Made by a program: the position numbers and the translations under genes. Positions 8,060 to 16,730 of a stretch of DNA of 64,000 bases are shown in pieces. How positions within the stretch are numbered: position 1 is the first letter of the stretch; every line of letters begins with the position of its first letter. Source of the stretch: CALBTQ01 sp036725605 (lineage in GTDB: Bacteria > Lernaellota > Lernaellaia > Lernaellales > Lernaellaceae); NCBI GenBank assembly GCA_036725605.1, contig DAIMDW010000029.1:1-64000 (forward strand). The letters run 5' to 3'. The notes below the pieces were generated by a model. The model saw only the letters and a program-made list of their open reading frames with translations, was not told where the DNA came from and did no database searches.

Positions 8060-9637
8060 ATGCGGTCTTTTCCTTTCCTTTGGGTGGTGCTGTTGCTGAC
8101 CTTGTCGATCGCCGTCGTTTCCTGCGGCGATGACGATGACGACAATAACGACGATGCCGCCGACGACGATGCGCTCGACGATGATGCTGTCGACGACGAC
8201 ACCGACGACGACGACACTATCGACGACGATACCGGCGACGACGACACCGGCGACGACGACACCATCGACGACGACACCATCGACGACGATACCGGCGACG
8301 ACGACACCGAACCCGGCGAATACTGGAAGCCCAGCGACGTCGTGCCCATCGGCGAACATCCCATGATCCGCAATCAGCAAGTCCTGCGCGGCATCATCCA
8401 CCTGCACTCGGTGTATTCGCACGACGCCTGCGACAGCCGCCCGTTCATCAACGGCGAACCCAACGAGCGTTGTCTGACCCAGTTGCGCACGGCGATGTGC
8501 AGCACCAATCAGCAATACATCATGCTTACCGACCACGACGATCCGTTCTCGTACTACGAATTTCCCGACGTGCTGCTGTACATGGAAGACGAAGGCGACG
8601 AGCTGATTCTCAACGAAGAAGAGGAGCCGATCGCCAATATCATCACCTGTGAAGACGGCAACACGGTATTCCTGACCGCCGGCAACGAAAACGATCTGAT
8701 GCCCATTTCGCTCGATCGCATGCCCGACGGCACGCCCCAGGAGCGGATGGCATTGTTGGGCGCCAAAGACGAGGCCGCCGTACAGGGCATGCGTGCGCTG
8801 GGCGCGACGGTATTCGTCAACCACGCCGAACAGTGGACCTACGAGGAACTGGCGGCGCTGCCGATCGAGGGCATCGAGGTGTACAACCTGCACGCGAACA
8901 TCGACCCCAGCATCCGCCGCGACTACCTGGGTCTGCCTTACCTGGGTTTCGTGTGGCCGTTGCTCAACTTCCTGCTGCCCGCGAGCGAATCCGGTCATTC
9001 GGATCTGATTCTGCTGACCTTCCTGGCGGAAAACACGCCGTCCCTGGAAAACTGGGATCGCCTGCTGGCCGATCGCCGGATGGTCGGCTTGATCGCCACC
9101 GACGCGCATCGCAACTCGTTGCCCTTCCCGCTGTGGGACGGCGACCGCGCCGACAGCTATCGGCGGATGATGCGTTGGTTCGCCAATTACATTCTGGTCG
9201 ATGATTACGACCTGCCCGACATCGAGGAAGCGATTGCCGGCGGGCGCATGTACGGCGCGTTCCAGGTCTTCGGCGAGCCGATCGGCTTCGACTTCTACGC
9301 CGAAACCGGCAAGGCCGTCTATGAAATGGGCGATGAAGTCGCCTTGACCGCCTCGCCGATCATCCATGTCACGCTGCCCGAGCTGTATCGGATCGACCCG
9401 ACCTGGGACACGCCGGAAATGACCATCCGGCTGATTCGCGCCGGGGCCGAAGGCGGCACGGTCGTCGCCGAGGAAACCGACCAGGATCTGACCTACACGG
9501 TCACCCAGGCCGGCGCCTATCGCGTGGAAGTGTCCATCGTGCCCGGCCATCTGGAGCCGGTGTTGGGCAACAACGCCGATTGGTTCATTCACGAATATCC
9601 GCTGATTTACGCCAATCCGATTTACGTGAACGACTGA
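8060..9637 (+). CDS. PHP-domain metal-dependent hydrolase lipoprotein with DDDT linker
   Basis: This is a 525-residue lipoprotein. The signal peptide ends AVVSC with Gly at +2, followed by an Asp/Thr-rich linker (about residues 23-83). A PHP-type phosphoesterase domain follows, starting near residue 108. The metal-binding motifs are seen in order: IIHLHSVYSHD (HxH), MLTDHDD, a Glu in TAGNEND, FVNHAEQ, EVYNLHAN and ATDAHRN (Asp-x-His). A final beta-rich region of about 110 residues follows. PHP proteins of the CehA/McbA type hydrolyse phosphoesters or related bonds using three metals. This one would act outside the cytoplasm. A clear terminator follows at 9660. The window contains a second PHP lipoprotein at 29559. 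Confidence 0.8.
   Translation: MRSFPFLWVVLLLTLSIAVVSCGDDDDDNNDDAADDDALDDDAVDDDTDDDDTIDDDTGDDDTGDDDTIDDDTIDDDTGDDDTEPGEYWKPSDVVPIGEHPMIRNQQVLRGIIHLHSVYSHDACDSRPFINGEPNERCLTQLRTAMCSTNQQYIMLTDHDDPFSYYEFPDVLLYMEDEGDELILNEEEEPIANIITCEDGNTVFLTAGNENDLMPISLDRMPDGTPQERMALLGAKDEAAVQGMRALGATVFVNHAEQWTYEELAALPIEGIEVYNLHANIDPSIRRDYLGLPYLGFVWPLLNFLLPASESGHSDLILLTFLAENTPSLENWDRLLADRRMVGLIATDAHRNSLPFPLWDGDRADSYRRMMRWFANYILVDDYDLPDIEEAIAGGRMYGAFQVFGEPIGFDFYAETGKAVYEMGDEVALTASPIIHVTLPELYRIDPTWDTPEMTIRLIRAGAEGGTVVAEETDQDLTYTVTQAGAYRVEVSIVPGHLEPVLGNNADWFIHEYPLIYANPIYVND
8129..8308 (+). repeat. Asp/Thr-rich linker-coding repeat
   Basis: About fifteen 12-base units of the form GAC GAC GAC ACC/ATC encode the linker of the PHP lipoprotein. 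Units are nearly identical to each other, so slippage is likely. Confidence 0.8.
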
Positions 9638-9659
9638 TTTTTACGAGTTTGACGTTTGG

Positions 9660-9691
9660 CGCATCGATCCTTAGGATCGGTGCGTTTCTTT
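9660..9691 (+). terminator. Rho-independent terminator
   Basis: CGCATCGATCC pairs with GGATCGGTGCG (11 bp, one G-U), with a 3-base loop and then TTTCTTT. It lies between the PHP lipoprotein gene and the next lipoprotein gene. Confidence 0.8.
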
Positions 9692-9706
9692 GTCGGAGAT
9701 AAATCG

Positions 9707-10546
9707 ATGCATCGTTTCTGTCGCTTGTTGCTCTTGTCGTTTTGTTTCGCGCTGCTGTGCGCCGCGTTCATCACCGGCTGTTCCGGCGACGACGACCCTT
9801 CGACTAGCTCAGGGCAGGCTAACGACAACGACGACTCAATCACTGACGACGACAACGACGACACGGACGACGATGACGACGATGCGGATGAATTGACCTG
9901 GATCGATCTGCCCGGCGACTCGTTCGCCATGGGCTGCGCCGACATGGACGCCTCCTGCCAGCCCGACGAATTCCCCGCCCGCACGGTGACCGTCGGCGCC
10001 TTCAGCCTCACCGCCACGCCGATCACCCAGGCGCAATACGCCGCGGTGACCGACGAAAATCCGAGCTTCTTCGCCGGGTGCGACGATTGCCCGGTCGAGT
10101 CGGTCGATTATGCGCAGGCACAGGCGTTTTGCGAGACCGTCGGCGGCCGTTTGCCCACCGAGGCCGAATGGGAGTACGCCGCGCGCGCCGGCAGCGCCAC
10201 ACGATTCATCTGCGGCGACGGCCCGGGCTGCCTGCGGACGATCGCCTGGTACGACGACAACGCCGATCGCGAAACGCACCCGGTCGGCGAAATGGACAAA
10301 AACGATTTCGCTTTGTACGACATGTCCGGCAACGTGTGGGAGTGGGTAAGCGACTGGTACGGCGAACTGTATTATCAGGAAGGCCCCACCGTCGACCCGA
10401 CCGGCCCCGCCACGGGCCTCAGTCGCGTGCTGCGCGGCGGCGCCTTCAACAACGCGCCATTTTACCTGCGCGCCTCGTTCCGCAATTATTCGTCGCCGAC
10501 CGAGCGCAACCGCACCGCCGGTTTTCGTTGCGCACGCGATCAATAA
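9707..10546 (+). CDS. SUMF1/FGE-like domain lipoprotein
   Basis: A 279-residue lipoprotein. The ATG at 9707 has GGAG upstream and starts a lipoprotein signal ending FITGC with Ser at +2. Residues 26-63 are an acidic linker, and the rest is a single SUMF1-type domain: IDLPGDSFAMGCADMD, RLPTEAEWEYAARAG, GNVWEWVSDWYGELYY and RVLRGGAFNNAPF ending GFRCARDQ. As in the protein at 3889, the copper-binding Cys pair of true formylglycine-generating enzymes is missing, so a non-FGE role is likely. The linker contains an in-frame 24-base dispersed repeat (9796-9819). The two SUMF1-type lipoproteins differ greatly in size: this one lacks the 500-residue C-terminal domain. Confidence 0.85.
   Translation: MHRFCRLLLLSFCFALLCAAFITGCSGDDDPSTSSGQANDNDDSITDDDNDDTDDDDDDADELTWIDLPGDSFAMGCADMDASCQPDEFPARTVTVGAFSLTATPITQAQYAAVTDENPSFFAGCDDCPVESVDYAQAQAFCETVGGRLPTEAEWEYAARAGSATRFICGDGPGCLRTIAWYDDNADRETHPVGEMDKNDFALYDMSGNVWEWVSDWYGELYYQEGPTVDPTGPATGLSRVLRGGAFNNAPFYLRASFRNYSSPTERNRTAGFRCARDQ
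9796..9819 (+). repeat. 24-base dispersed repeat of the PSTSSGQA / PELVEG type, in frame
   Basis: The stretch beginning CCCTTCGACTAGCTCAGGG reads DPSTSSGQA on this strand and PELVEG on the other. From memory, this closely matches a short palindromic element scattered in many environmental bacterial genomes (usual form CTTCGACAAGCTCAGG). Its 24 bases keep the reading frame of the acidic linker. Confidence 0.65.
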
Positions 10547-10690
10547 ACGCCGGCGGACTTATTATCTTTCATTACTCCCTTTTCAAATTCGGCCTGATGA
10601 TGTATTGATGTAGCTATTCTTATAGATGCTTTACGGACGATCCGACGGATTCGCCCAGTTGAACCTCGCAAAAGAAAATGGAGAAACAGC

Positions 10691-12412
10691 ATGTCTCAAA
10701 AGAAAAACATCGTGGTTGTCGGCGGCGTCGCCGGCGGAGCCTCAGCGGCGGCCCGCGCCCGGCGGTTGTCGGAAGAGGCCGACATCGTCATGTTCGAACG
10801 CGGCCAACACATTTCCTTCGCCAATTGCGGCCTGCCCTATCACATCGGTGAAACCATCCCCGAGCGCGAATCGCTGCTGGTGATGACGCCCGAATCCTTC
10901 ACCGGCCGTTTCAACGTCGACGTCAAGATTCAGCATGAGGCGACCGCGATCGATCGCGCCAACAAGCGCGTGACGGCGAAAAATCTGCTCACCGGCGAAA
11001 CGGCGAATTATCCGTACGACGCCCTGGTGCTCAGCCCCGGCGCCGAACCGGTACGCCCGCCCCTGCCGGGCATCGACCTGCCGGGCCTGTACACGTTGCG
11101 CAACGTCACGGACATGGACGCAATCAAAAACATCGTCGACCACAACAAACCGCAACGCGCGGTGATCGTCGGTGGCGGGTACATCGGCCTGGAGATGTGC
11201 GAGGCGCTGCGCGAGCGCGGCGTGTGGGTCACGCTGGTGGAAATGATGGACCAGGTGATGGGTCCTTGCTGCCCCGAACTGGCCGCCGTCGTGCACAAGC
11301 ACATGCGCGACAAGGGCATCGCCCTTGAACTGGGCAAAACGGTGAAAGCGTTCGCCGCCGTCGACGGCGCGCTCGACGTGGAACTGTCCAGCGGCGAGCA
11401 TCTGCCGGCCGAGATGGTCATCCTCGCCATCGGCGTCAAACCGGAAGTAAAACTGGCCCGCGAGGCCGGATTGTCCATCGGCCAGTTGGGCGGCATCGAA
11501 GTCGACGCGCACATGCGCACCAGCGATCCGGATATTTACGCGGTCGGCGACGCGGTCGAAGTGACCGAGTTCGTCACCGGTCGCCGGGCGTTGATTCCGC
11601 TGGCCGGTCCGGCCAACCGCCAGGGACGCATCGCCGCCGACAACATTTTCGGCCGGCCCAGCGAATACAAGAAAACGCAGGCCACGGCGATCTGCAAGGT
11701 GTTCGACCTGACCATCGGCATGACCGGCGTCAACGAAAAGACCATGAAAAAGCTCGGCCGGAAATACGAAGCGGTGCACCTGCATCCGATGTCGCACGCG
11801 GGCTATTACCCCGACGCCTGCCCGATTCACTTCAAGCTGTTGTTCGACCCCGACGATGGTCGTATTTTCGGCGCGCAGGCGGTGGGCGTGGACGGCGTGG
11901 ACAAGCGCATCGACATCATGGCCGTGGCCATTCGCGCCGGCCTGACCGTGTTCGATCTGGAGGAACTGGAATTGTCCTACGCGCCGCCCTACGGCTCGGC
12001 CAAGGACCCGATCAACTACGCCGGCTTCATCGCCGGCAACATCATCCGCGGCGACGTGAAGATGGTCCAGGCGCGCGAGTTCGCCGAACCGAACCACGGC
12101 AAGTTCGTGCTGGACGTGCGCAATGACGACGAAGTCGCCGAAACGGGGATGATGCCCGGCGCGGTGCACATTCCGTTGCCCGAACTGCGCAACCGCCTCG
12201 ACGAACTACCCCGGGACGAACCGATCAACGTCTACTGCAAAGTCGGCCTGCGCGGCTACGTCGCCTGCCGGATCCTGGACCAGAAAGGCTTCACCTCCTA
12301 CAACGTCAGCGGCGGTTATCTGACTTATCTGGCGACGATCGGCAAACCGGTGCTGTCCTGCACGCCGGCCACCTCCAGCGACGCGGGAGAAATGGGCCCG
12401 GCGAAGAAGTAA
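10691..12412 (+). CDS. CoA-disulfide reductase-like FAD enzyme with C-terminal rhodanese domain
   Basis: This 573-residue cytoplasmic flavoprotein belongs to the CoADR-RHD family. The N-terminal FAD fold has VVVGGVAGGASAA. The redox Cys46 sits in FANCGLPY, the single-cysteine active site of CoA-disulfide and persulfide reductases. The NAD(P)H-binding GGGYIGLE motif is near residue 160 and the second FAD motif is YAVGDAVE. The last 100 residues are a rhodanese domain (FVLDVRNDDEVAETG) with active Cys516 in CKVGLRG. Known relatives reduce CoA disulfide, CoA persulfide or polysulfide with NAD(P)H, handling sulfane sulfur. GGAG lies before the ATG. A terminator follows at 12435. It is a single-gene unit. 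A TusA-like protein encoded at 35560 could be a functional sulfur partner, but nothing in the sequence links them. Confidence 0.9.
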   Translation: MSQKKNIVVVGGVAGGASAAARARRLSEEADIVMFERGQHISFANCGLPYHIGETIPERESLLVMTPESFTGRFNVDVKIQHEATAIDRANKRVTAKNLLTGETANYPYDALVLSPGAEPVRPPLPGIDLPGLYTLRNVTDMDAIKNIVDHNKPQRAVIVGGGYIGLEMCEALRERGVWVTLVEMMDQVMGPCCPELAAVVHKHMRDKGIALELGKTVKAFAAVDGALDVELSSGEHLPAEMVILAIGVKPEVKLAREAGLSIGQLGGIEVDAHMRTSDPDIYAVGDAVEVTEFVTGRRALIPLAGPANRQGRIAADNIFGRPSEYKKTQATAICKVFDLTIGMTGVNEKTMKKLGRKYEAVHLHPMSHAGYYPDACPIHFKLLFDPDDGRIFGAQAVGVDGVDKRIDIMAVAIRAGLTVFDLEELELSYAPPYGSAKDPINYAGFIAGNIIRGDVKMVQAREFAEPNHGKFVLDVRNDDEVAETGMMPGAVHIPLPELRNRLDELPRDEPINVYCKVGLRGYVACRILDQKGFTSYNVSGGYLTYLATIGKPVLSCTPATSSDAGEMGPAKK

Positions 12413-12434
12413 TAACCTCATCCGACCATCAGGA

Positions 12435-12460
12435 AAAGGCCGTCCCCCGGGGCGGCCTTT
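12435..12460 (+). terminator. Rho-independent terminator
   Basis: AAAGGCCG pairs with CGGCCTTT around a C/G-rich inner stem with one bulge. Only a short T run follows, so strength is moderate. It lies just after the CoADR-like gene. Confidence 0.6.
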
Positions 12461-12548
12461 CGTATTGACCCGTACCGCAAAATACCCCACAATCGCCGGG
12501 CGAAGCGGCACTGAATGTTGAACGACTCGACCGGACAAAGGAAGCCTT

Positions 12549-14138
12549 ATGAAGATCATGGTTCGCTTGATGATTTTGCTTGTGGTTCTTGGCCTCGCCG
12601 GGACGGCCGGGGCGCAGACCTTCGATCCCACGTTGCATCAGAAAGCGCAGGATTACACCGACTGGTTGATGCAATGGCATTCGACCGGCTTGGGCGGCGT
12701 TTCCGACGTGCTGTTCACCGACGACAATCGCACCGAACTGCTGCGCACCTGGGGCAGCGGCGACAGCGGCGACTGGACCGGCACCTACCTGGTCAGCCAG
12801 GCCATGCGCTATCAGATCACCGGCGAGCAGGAAGCCTATGACGAAGTCGTGCGCATCGCCGAGTACATGCTGTTGCTCAAGCACATCACCAACGACCCGG
12901 GCTATCTGGCCCGCTATGCCGCGCCCAACGAAGCGCCGTGGAACGTCGAATCCCTGGGCAGCGACAATTTCTACGAGGGCACCGGCGAATTCGAAGGTTA
13001 CTTCTGGCTGGGCAACAACGTGCGCGACAAGTACATCACCTGGTTCTGGGCAATGGCCTGGGCGCACGATATTCTGACGGACGAAACGTTAAAAACGCAG
13101 ATCCGCACCGACATGCTCGAGATCATCCACACGCTGCACAACAACAACTGGACGATCATCGATCCGTGGGGCGGCGTGTACAAAGCCGCGGAGATTTCGC
13201 CCGACCTGCGTCTATCGTTCCTGGCCCAGACGCTACACGCGACCGGCGATGCGGAAATCGAAGCGATCATGGACGAGGAATTCGAGCAGAACCGCATTTT
13301 CATCTGGCTGTCATCCATCGCGTTTTTCAACCTGTACTCGGACTATTACGCGTTCATCAACAACTACTCGAACACGCAACCCATGTGGCGCTATTGGCCC
13401 GACCGCCCGCGCTTCGAATACCTGTGGCAGGTCTGGAACTTCAACGTGCGCCAGTGGTCCGACGACGGCCATAACCCGTTCTTCGACGGCGTTTATTATC
13501 AGGGCTGCCTGCGCCTGGGCACCTGTGACGAGGATGAACTCGCCGCCATCGAAGCCGACGCCTATCAAAGCCTGATCGAGTTTAATGAAGCGCCCAATTA
13601 TCAGCGGCAGATGACCTGCACGACCATGGAGATCGATCCCTTCTCGCAACTCCTGGTCAATCTGCAGGAGACCTTCCCCTGGCTCGAAGAGTTGTTCGGT
13701 CTCAACTTCAGCCTGCGCACGATAGACGCGCATGAAATCTGGGATCGTTGCTGGAGCTCGGTGATGTGGGAACGCACGCCCTATCACGTCGAGTGCTCGC
13801 AAATCGGCGACAACCTGGCGCACGTCGCGCACGGCGCCGACTACCTGATCGCCTACTGGATGGGCGTCTATTACGGCTTCCTGCCCGGCGGCGGTCCTTA
13901 CGGCGACGACGACCTGACCAACCCCGTCGACGACGATACGGTCGATGACGATACGACCGACGACGATACCGTCGATGACGACACCGTCGACGACGATACG
14001 ACCGATGACGACACCGTCGACGACGACGCCGTTGACGACGATACGACCGATGATGACGACGATTCAACGGACGATGACGCCTCGCCGGCAGATGATGACG
14101 ACGATGACGATGACAACGATGACGGCTGCGGCTGCTAA
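12549..14138 (+). CDS. Secreted protein, probable alpha/alpha-toroid, with C-terminal DDDT tail ending GCGC
   Basis: This is a 529-residue exported protein. The signal peptide ends GLAGTAGA and is cut before QTFDP. The body (about residues 25-455) is helical and aromatic, with patterns such as WGSGDSGDWTGTYLVSQAMRY and EGYFWLGNNVRDKY. Paired helices of this kind are typical of alpha/alpha barrels in sugar-active or transglutaminase-unrelated enzymes, but I recognise no family motif. Residues about 460-524 are DDDT/DDDV repeats, and the protein ends Asp-Gly-Cys-Gly-Cys. There is no hydrophobic segment after the tail, unlike PEP-CTERM or MYXO-CTERM anchors. The same tail ends the next two genes. 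It is 30 bases from the carboxypeptidase gene and probably co-transcribed with it. Confidence 0.75.
   Translation: MKIMVRLMILLVVLGLAGTAGAQTFDPTLHQKAQDYTDWLMQWHSTGLGGVSDVLFTDDNRTELLRTWGSGDSGDWTGTYLVSQAMRYQITGEQEAYDEVVRIAEYMLLLKHITNDPGYLARYAAPNEAPWNVESLGSDNFYEGTGEFEGYFWLGNNVRDKYITWFWAMAWAHDILTDETLKTQIRTDMLEIIHTLHNNNWTIIDPWGGVYKAAEISPDLRLSFLAQTLHATGDAEIEAIMDEEFEQNRIFIWLSSIAFFNLYSDYYAFINNYSNTQPMWRYWPDRPRFEYLWQVWNFNVRQWSDDGHNPFFDGVYYQGCLRLGTCDEDELAAIEADAYQSLIEFNEAPNYQRQMTCTTMEIDPFSQLLVNLQETFPWLEELFGLNFSLRTIDAHEIWDRCWSSVMWERTPYHVECSQIGDNLAHVAHGADYLIAYWMGVYYGFLPGGGPYGDDDLTNPVDDDTVDDDTTDDDTVDDDTVDDDTTDDDTVDDDAVDDDTTDDDDDSTDDDASPADDDDDDDDNDDGCGC
13926..14123 (+). repeat. C-terminal DDDT tail-coding repeat
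   Basis: 12-base units (GTC GAC GAC GAT ACG type) repeated about 14 times before the closing Gly-Cys-Gly-Cys codons at 14124-14135. Confidence 0.8.
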
Positions 14139-14168
14139 GGCTTTCCAACCCTATAACGGATGACTGAA

Positions 14169-16667
14169 ATGAAGAAATTCACTTTGTTGCTGGTCATGGT
14201 TCTTATGCTGGCCGCGCCTTCCTGGGCCGCGCAGCGCAGTGTGGCGCAGGTGTATACGCCGACGCTGGATTCGTTCCTGGCGCTCGAATCCTTCCCGGTC
14301 GGCTTCGAGGAATCCGGTCGCGCCGAGTGGTCGCAGATCGTCTGCTCGCCCGCTACGCTGCAGGAGTTGAAGCGTTCCGGCTTCGAGGTGGAAGTGGTCA
14401 TCGACGACCTGGACGCCTGGGTTAAAGAGCGACGCAAGGCCGCCGAAAAATTGGTTGCCAAGCCGACGCCGAGCGACGTGGACCTGGATCATTATCTCAC
14501 CCACGCGGAAATGGGCGTCTTCCTTAACGACCTCGCCGCCGCCTATCCGAACCTGATGACGGTCGAGGTGGTCGGCGAAAGCGTGCTCGAGCGCGAGATA
14601 TACCTGGTGAAGGTCTCCGACAACGCGGCAACCAACGAAGCCGAGCCGGGCATCTTCTTCGAAGGAACGATCCACGGCGACGAATTGGCCGGCTACATCT
14701 GGGCGCTCAAGGCGATCGAATGGCTGGTCACCAACTACGGCATCGATGCGACGATCACCGAGATGGTCGACAACAACGAATTTTTCTTCGTCCCATTGAG
14801 CAACCCCGACGGCAACGCGGGTTCGTACCCGAGCCGCTACAACGACAACGGCGTGGACCTGAACCGCAACTTCGGCTTCATGTGGAATTCCAACCCGTAT
14901 TACAACCCGGGCAGCGCGCCTTACAGCGAACCCGAATCGCAGGCCATCGCCTCGGTCTGGCAGCGCAGCCAGCCGCTGACGGTCGGCATTTCCGGTCACG
15001 GCGGCGCGGTGTTGTTCCTGTATCCGTGGGGCTACAAGGGCGCCGACGCCTACAACGACGTCGAGTTCGATCACCTGGGCAGCGAATACATCTATCCGCG
15101 CTGCCTCGATCCGGAGATGGACACCCAGGGCTCGGTGTGGGACGTGCTCTACCAGGCGCCGGGCGTCACCGGCGACGAGCTCTATGGCGCGCACGGCGCG
15201 ATGGGCATCACCTTCGAATTGAACATGACCAAGCAGTGTCCGTACTCGAAATCGGTGCAAATCTGGGAAGATCACATTCCGTCCTTCACCTGGCTGGTCG
15301 AGGAACTCGACAACGGTTTGCACGGCATGGTGACCGACGCGTCCACGAGCGATCCGATCGCCGCGAACATCGTCATCGAAGGCAAGTGGTTTACCTTCTC
15401 CGACGCCGAAGTCGGCGACTTCCATAAATACCTGCGCGCGGGCACCTACAACTATCGCGTGTTTGCCGACGGCTACGAGGACGCCACCGGCCAGGTGACG
15501 ATCGCCAACGACGCGGCGACGCAACTGAACATCGCCCTGACCGCCGCAGCCGAATCCGTCAACTTCGCGTTCCGCTGGGTGAGCAGCGTGATGGACAACG
15601 CCACGTCTTCGACCTACCCGCCCTACAACGTGCTCGGACCGGTCGACGGCGATTTCGTCGGCCTGGGCGACGGCGGCTACGTCGTGCTGGACATGGGCGA
15701 AGAAGGCTACAGCGGCGAGATCATGGTTTACGAGAGCGGCGACGACGGCGACGAGGCGTTCACTTTGTACGGCAGCGCCGACAGCGTCTTCGGACCCTGG
15801 GTGCAGATCGGCGCCGGCTCGGGCACGACGGCTTTCGATCTGCCCGTCAGCCTGCCGAACGCGCGTTACGTGATGGTCGCCGACAGCGGCAAAAAAGCCA
15901 CGAACGACGGCTTCGATCTGGATGCGGTGGGCACCGCCGTTTACATGGCAGCCTTCAGCGCCAGCCCGACCAGCGGCTATCGGCCGATGGAAGTGGACTT
16001 CGCCGACCATTCGTCGGGCAGCCCGACCTCCTGGGATTGGGACTTCGGCGACGGCGCAACCTCGACCCTGCAGAATCCGTCGCACACCTACACCGCACTG
16101 GGCAGCTACACGGTGACGCTGACGATCGACGGTCCGTTGGGCGAAAAATCACTGACCAAAACCAATTACATCACCGTGGCCGAACAACCGCCGGTCGCCG
16201 ATTTCTCCGGCACGCCCCGCACCGGCGGTGCACCGTTGGACGTGCAGTTCACCGCGCAGACCGAAGGGATCATCGACAGCTACCTGTGGCGCTTCGGCGA
16301 CGGCCAGACCAGCACCGAGGCCAACCCGCTGCACACCTATGAAAACGAGGGGAAATTCTCCGTCACATTGGAAGTCAGCGGCCCCGGCGGCGAGGACGAT
16401 AATTTCAAGTTCTGGTACATCCGCGTGAACGGCCTCGCCGACGACGACACCACCGACGATGACGTGGTTGACGATGACGTGGTCGATGACGACATCACCG
16501 ACGATGACATTGTCGACGACGATACGGACGACGACGATACGACGCCCGATGACGACGATACGCCCGATGACGACACGGCGGATGACGACGCCATCGACGA
16601 TGACGTGGCCGATGATGATAACGCGGCCGACTCCGACGACGATGATGATGATGGGTGCGGATGCTGA
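14169..16667 (+). CDS. Secreted M14-family zinc carboxypeptidase with PKD domains and DDDT-GCGC tail
   Basis: This 832-residue exported protein has a signal peptide (MKKFTLLLVMVLMLAAPSWA). The ATG at 14169 has a GGA 8 bases upstream and is preferred to the ATG at 14160. Domains in order are: an M14 peptidase with zinc ligands H169 and E172 in HGDE, the substrate-side DLNRNFGFMWN, the third ligand in ISGHGG and a probable catalytic Glu in TFELNM; a carboxypeptidase regulatory-like beta domain (HGMVTDASTSDPIAAN); a discoidin-like beta region; two PKD domains (WDWDFGDGATS and YLWRFGDGQTS); and an acidic DDDT-type tail ending Asp-Gly-Cys-Gly-Cys. It should release C-terminal residues from peptides outside the cell, with PKD modules for binding or spacing. 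It is probably co-transcribed with the preceding gene. Confidence 0.9.
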   Translation: MKKFTLLLVMVLMLAAPSWAAQRSVAQVYTPTLDSFLALESFPVGFEESGRAEWSQIVCSPATLQELKRSGFEVEVVIDDLDAWVKERRKAAEKLVAKPTPSDVDLDHYLTHAEMGVFLNDLAAAYPNLMTVEVVGESVLEREIYLVKVSDNAATNEAEPGIFFEGTIHGDELAGYIWALKAIEWLVTNYGIDATITEMVDNNEFFFVPLSNPDGNAGSYPSRYNDNGVDLNRNFGFMWNSNPYYNPGSAPYSEPESQAIASVWQRSQPLTVGISGHGGAVLFLYPWGYKGADAYNDVEFDHLGSEYIYPRCLDPEMDTQGSVWDVLYQAPGVTGDELYGAHGAMGITFELNMTKQCPYSKSVQIWEDHIPSFTWLVEELDNGLHGMVTDASTSDPIAANIVIEGKWFTFSDAEVGDFHKYLRAGTYNYRVFADGYEDATGQVTIANDAATQLNIALTAAAESVNFAFRWVSSVMDNATSSTYPPYNVLGPVDGDFVGLGDGGYVVLDMGEEGYSGEIMVYESGDDGDEAFTLYGSADSVFGPWVQIGAGSGTTAFDLPVSLPNARYVMVADSGKKATNDGFDLDAVGTAVYMAAFSASPTSGYRPMEVDFADHSSGSPTSWDWDFGDGATSTLQNPSHTYTALGSYTVTLTIDGPLGEKSLTKTNYITVAEQPPVADFSGTPRTGGAPLDVQFTAQTEGIIDSYLWRFGDGQTSTEANPLHTYENEGKFSVTLEVSGPGGEDDNFKFWYIRVNGLADDDTTDDDVVDDDVVDDDITDDDIVDDDTDDDDTTPDDDDTPDDDTADDDAIDDDVADDDNAADSDDDDDDGCGC
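16438..16652 (+). repeat. C-terminal DDDT/DDDV tail-coding repeat
   Basis: GAC/GAT-rich units encode the acidic tail of the M14 carboxypeptidase, ending with codons for Gly-Cys-Gly-Cys. Confidence 0.8.
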
Positions 16668-16686
16668 CCACTGACGATTAAAGACG

Positions 16687-16718
16687 AAGGGCGTGCCGCT
16701 TGAGCACGCCCTTTTTTT
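16687..16718 (+). terminator. Rho-independent terminator between convergent genes
   Basis: AAGGGCGTGC pairs perfectly with GCACGCCCTT around a 7-base loop, followed by a T run. It lies 20 bases after the carboxypeptidase stop. Confidence 0.85.
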
Positions 16719-16730
16719 ATTGGAAGTTAA

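Noticed and set aside
8021..9592. 523-codon ORF on the minus strand opposite the PHP lipoprotein
   Set aside because: Antisense shadow. Its Val-Val-Ile-rich end is simply the reverse of the GAC/GAT linker repeat.
14151..16085. 644-codon minus-strand ORF opposite the carboxypeptidase
   Set aside because: Antisense shadow with no motif; the plus strand shows M14 and PKD domains.
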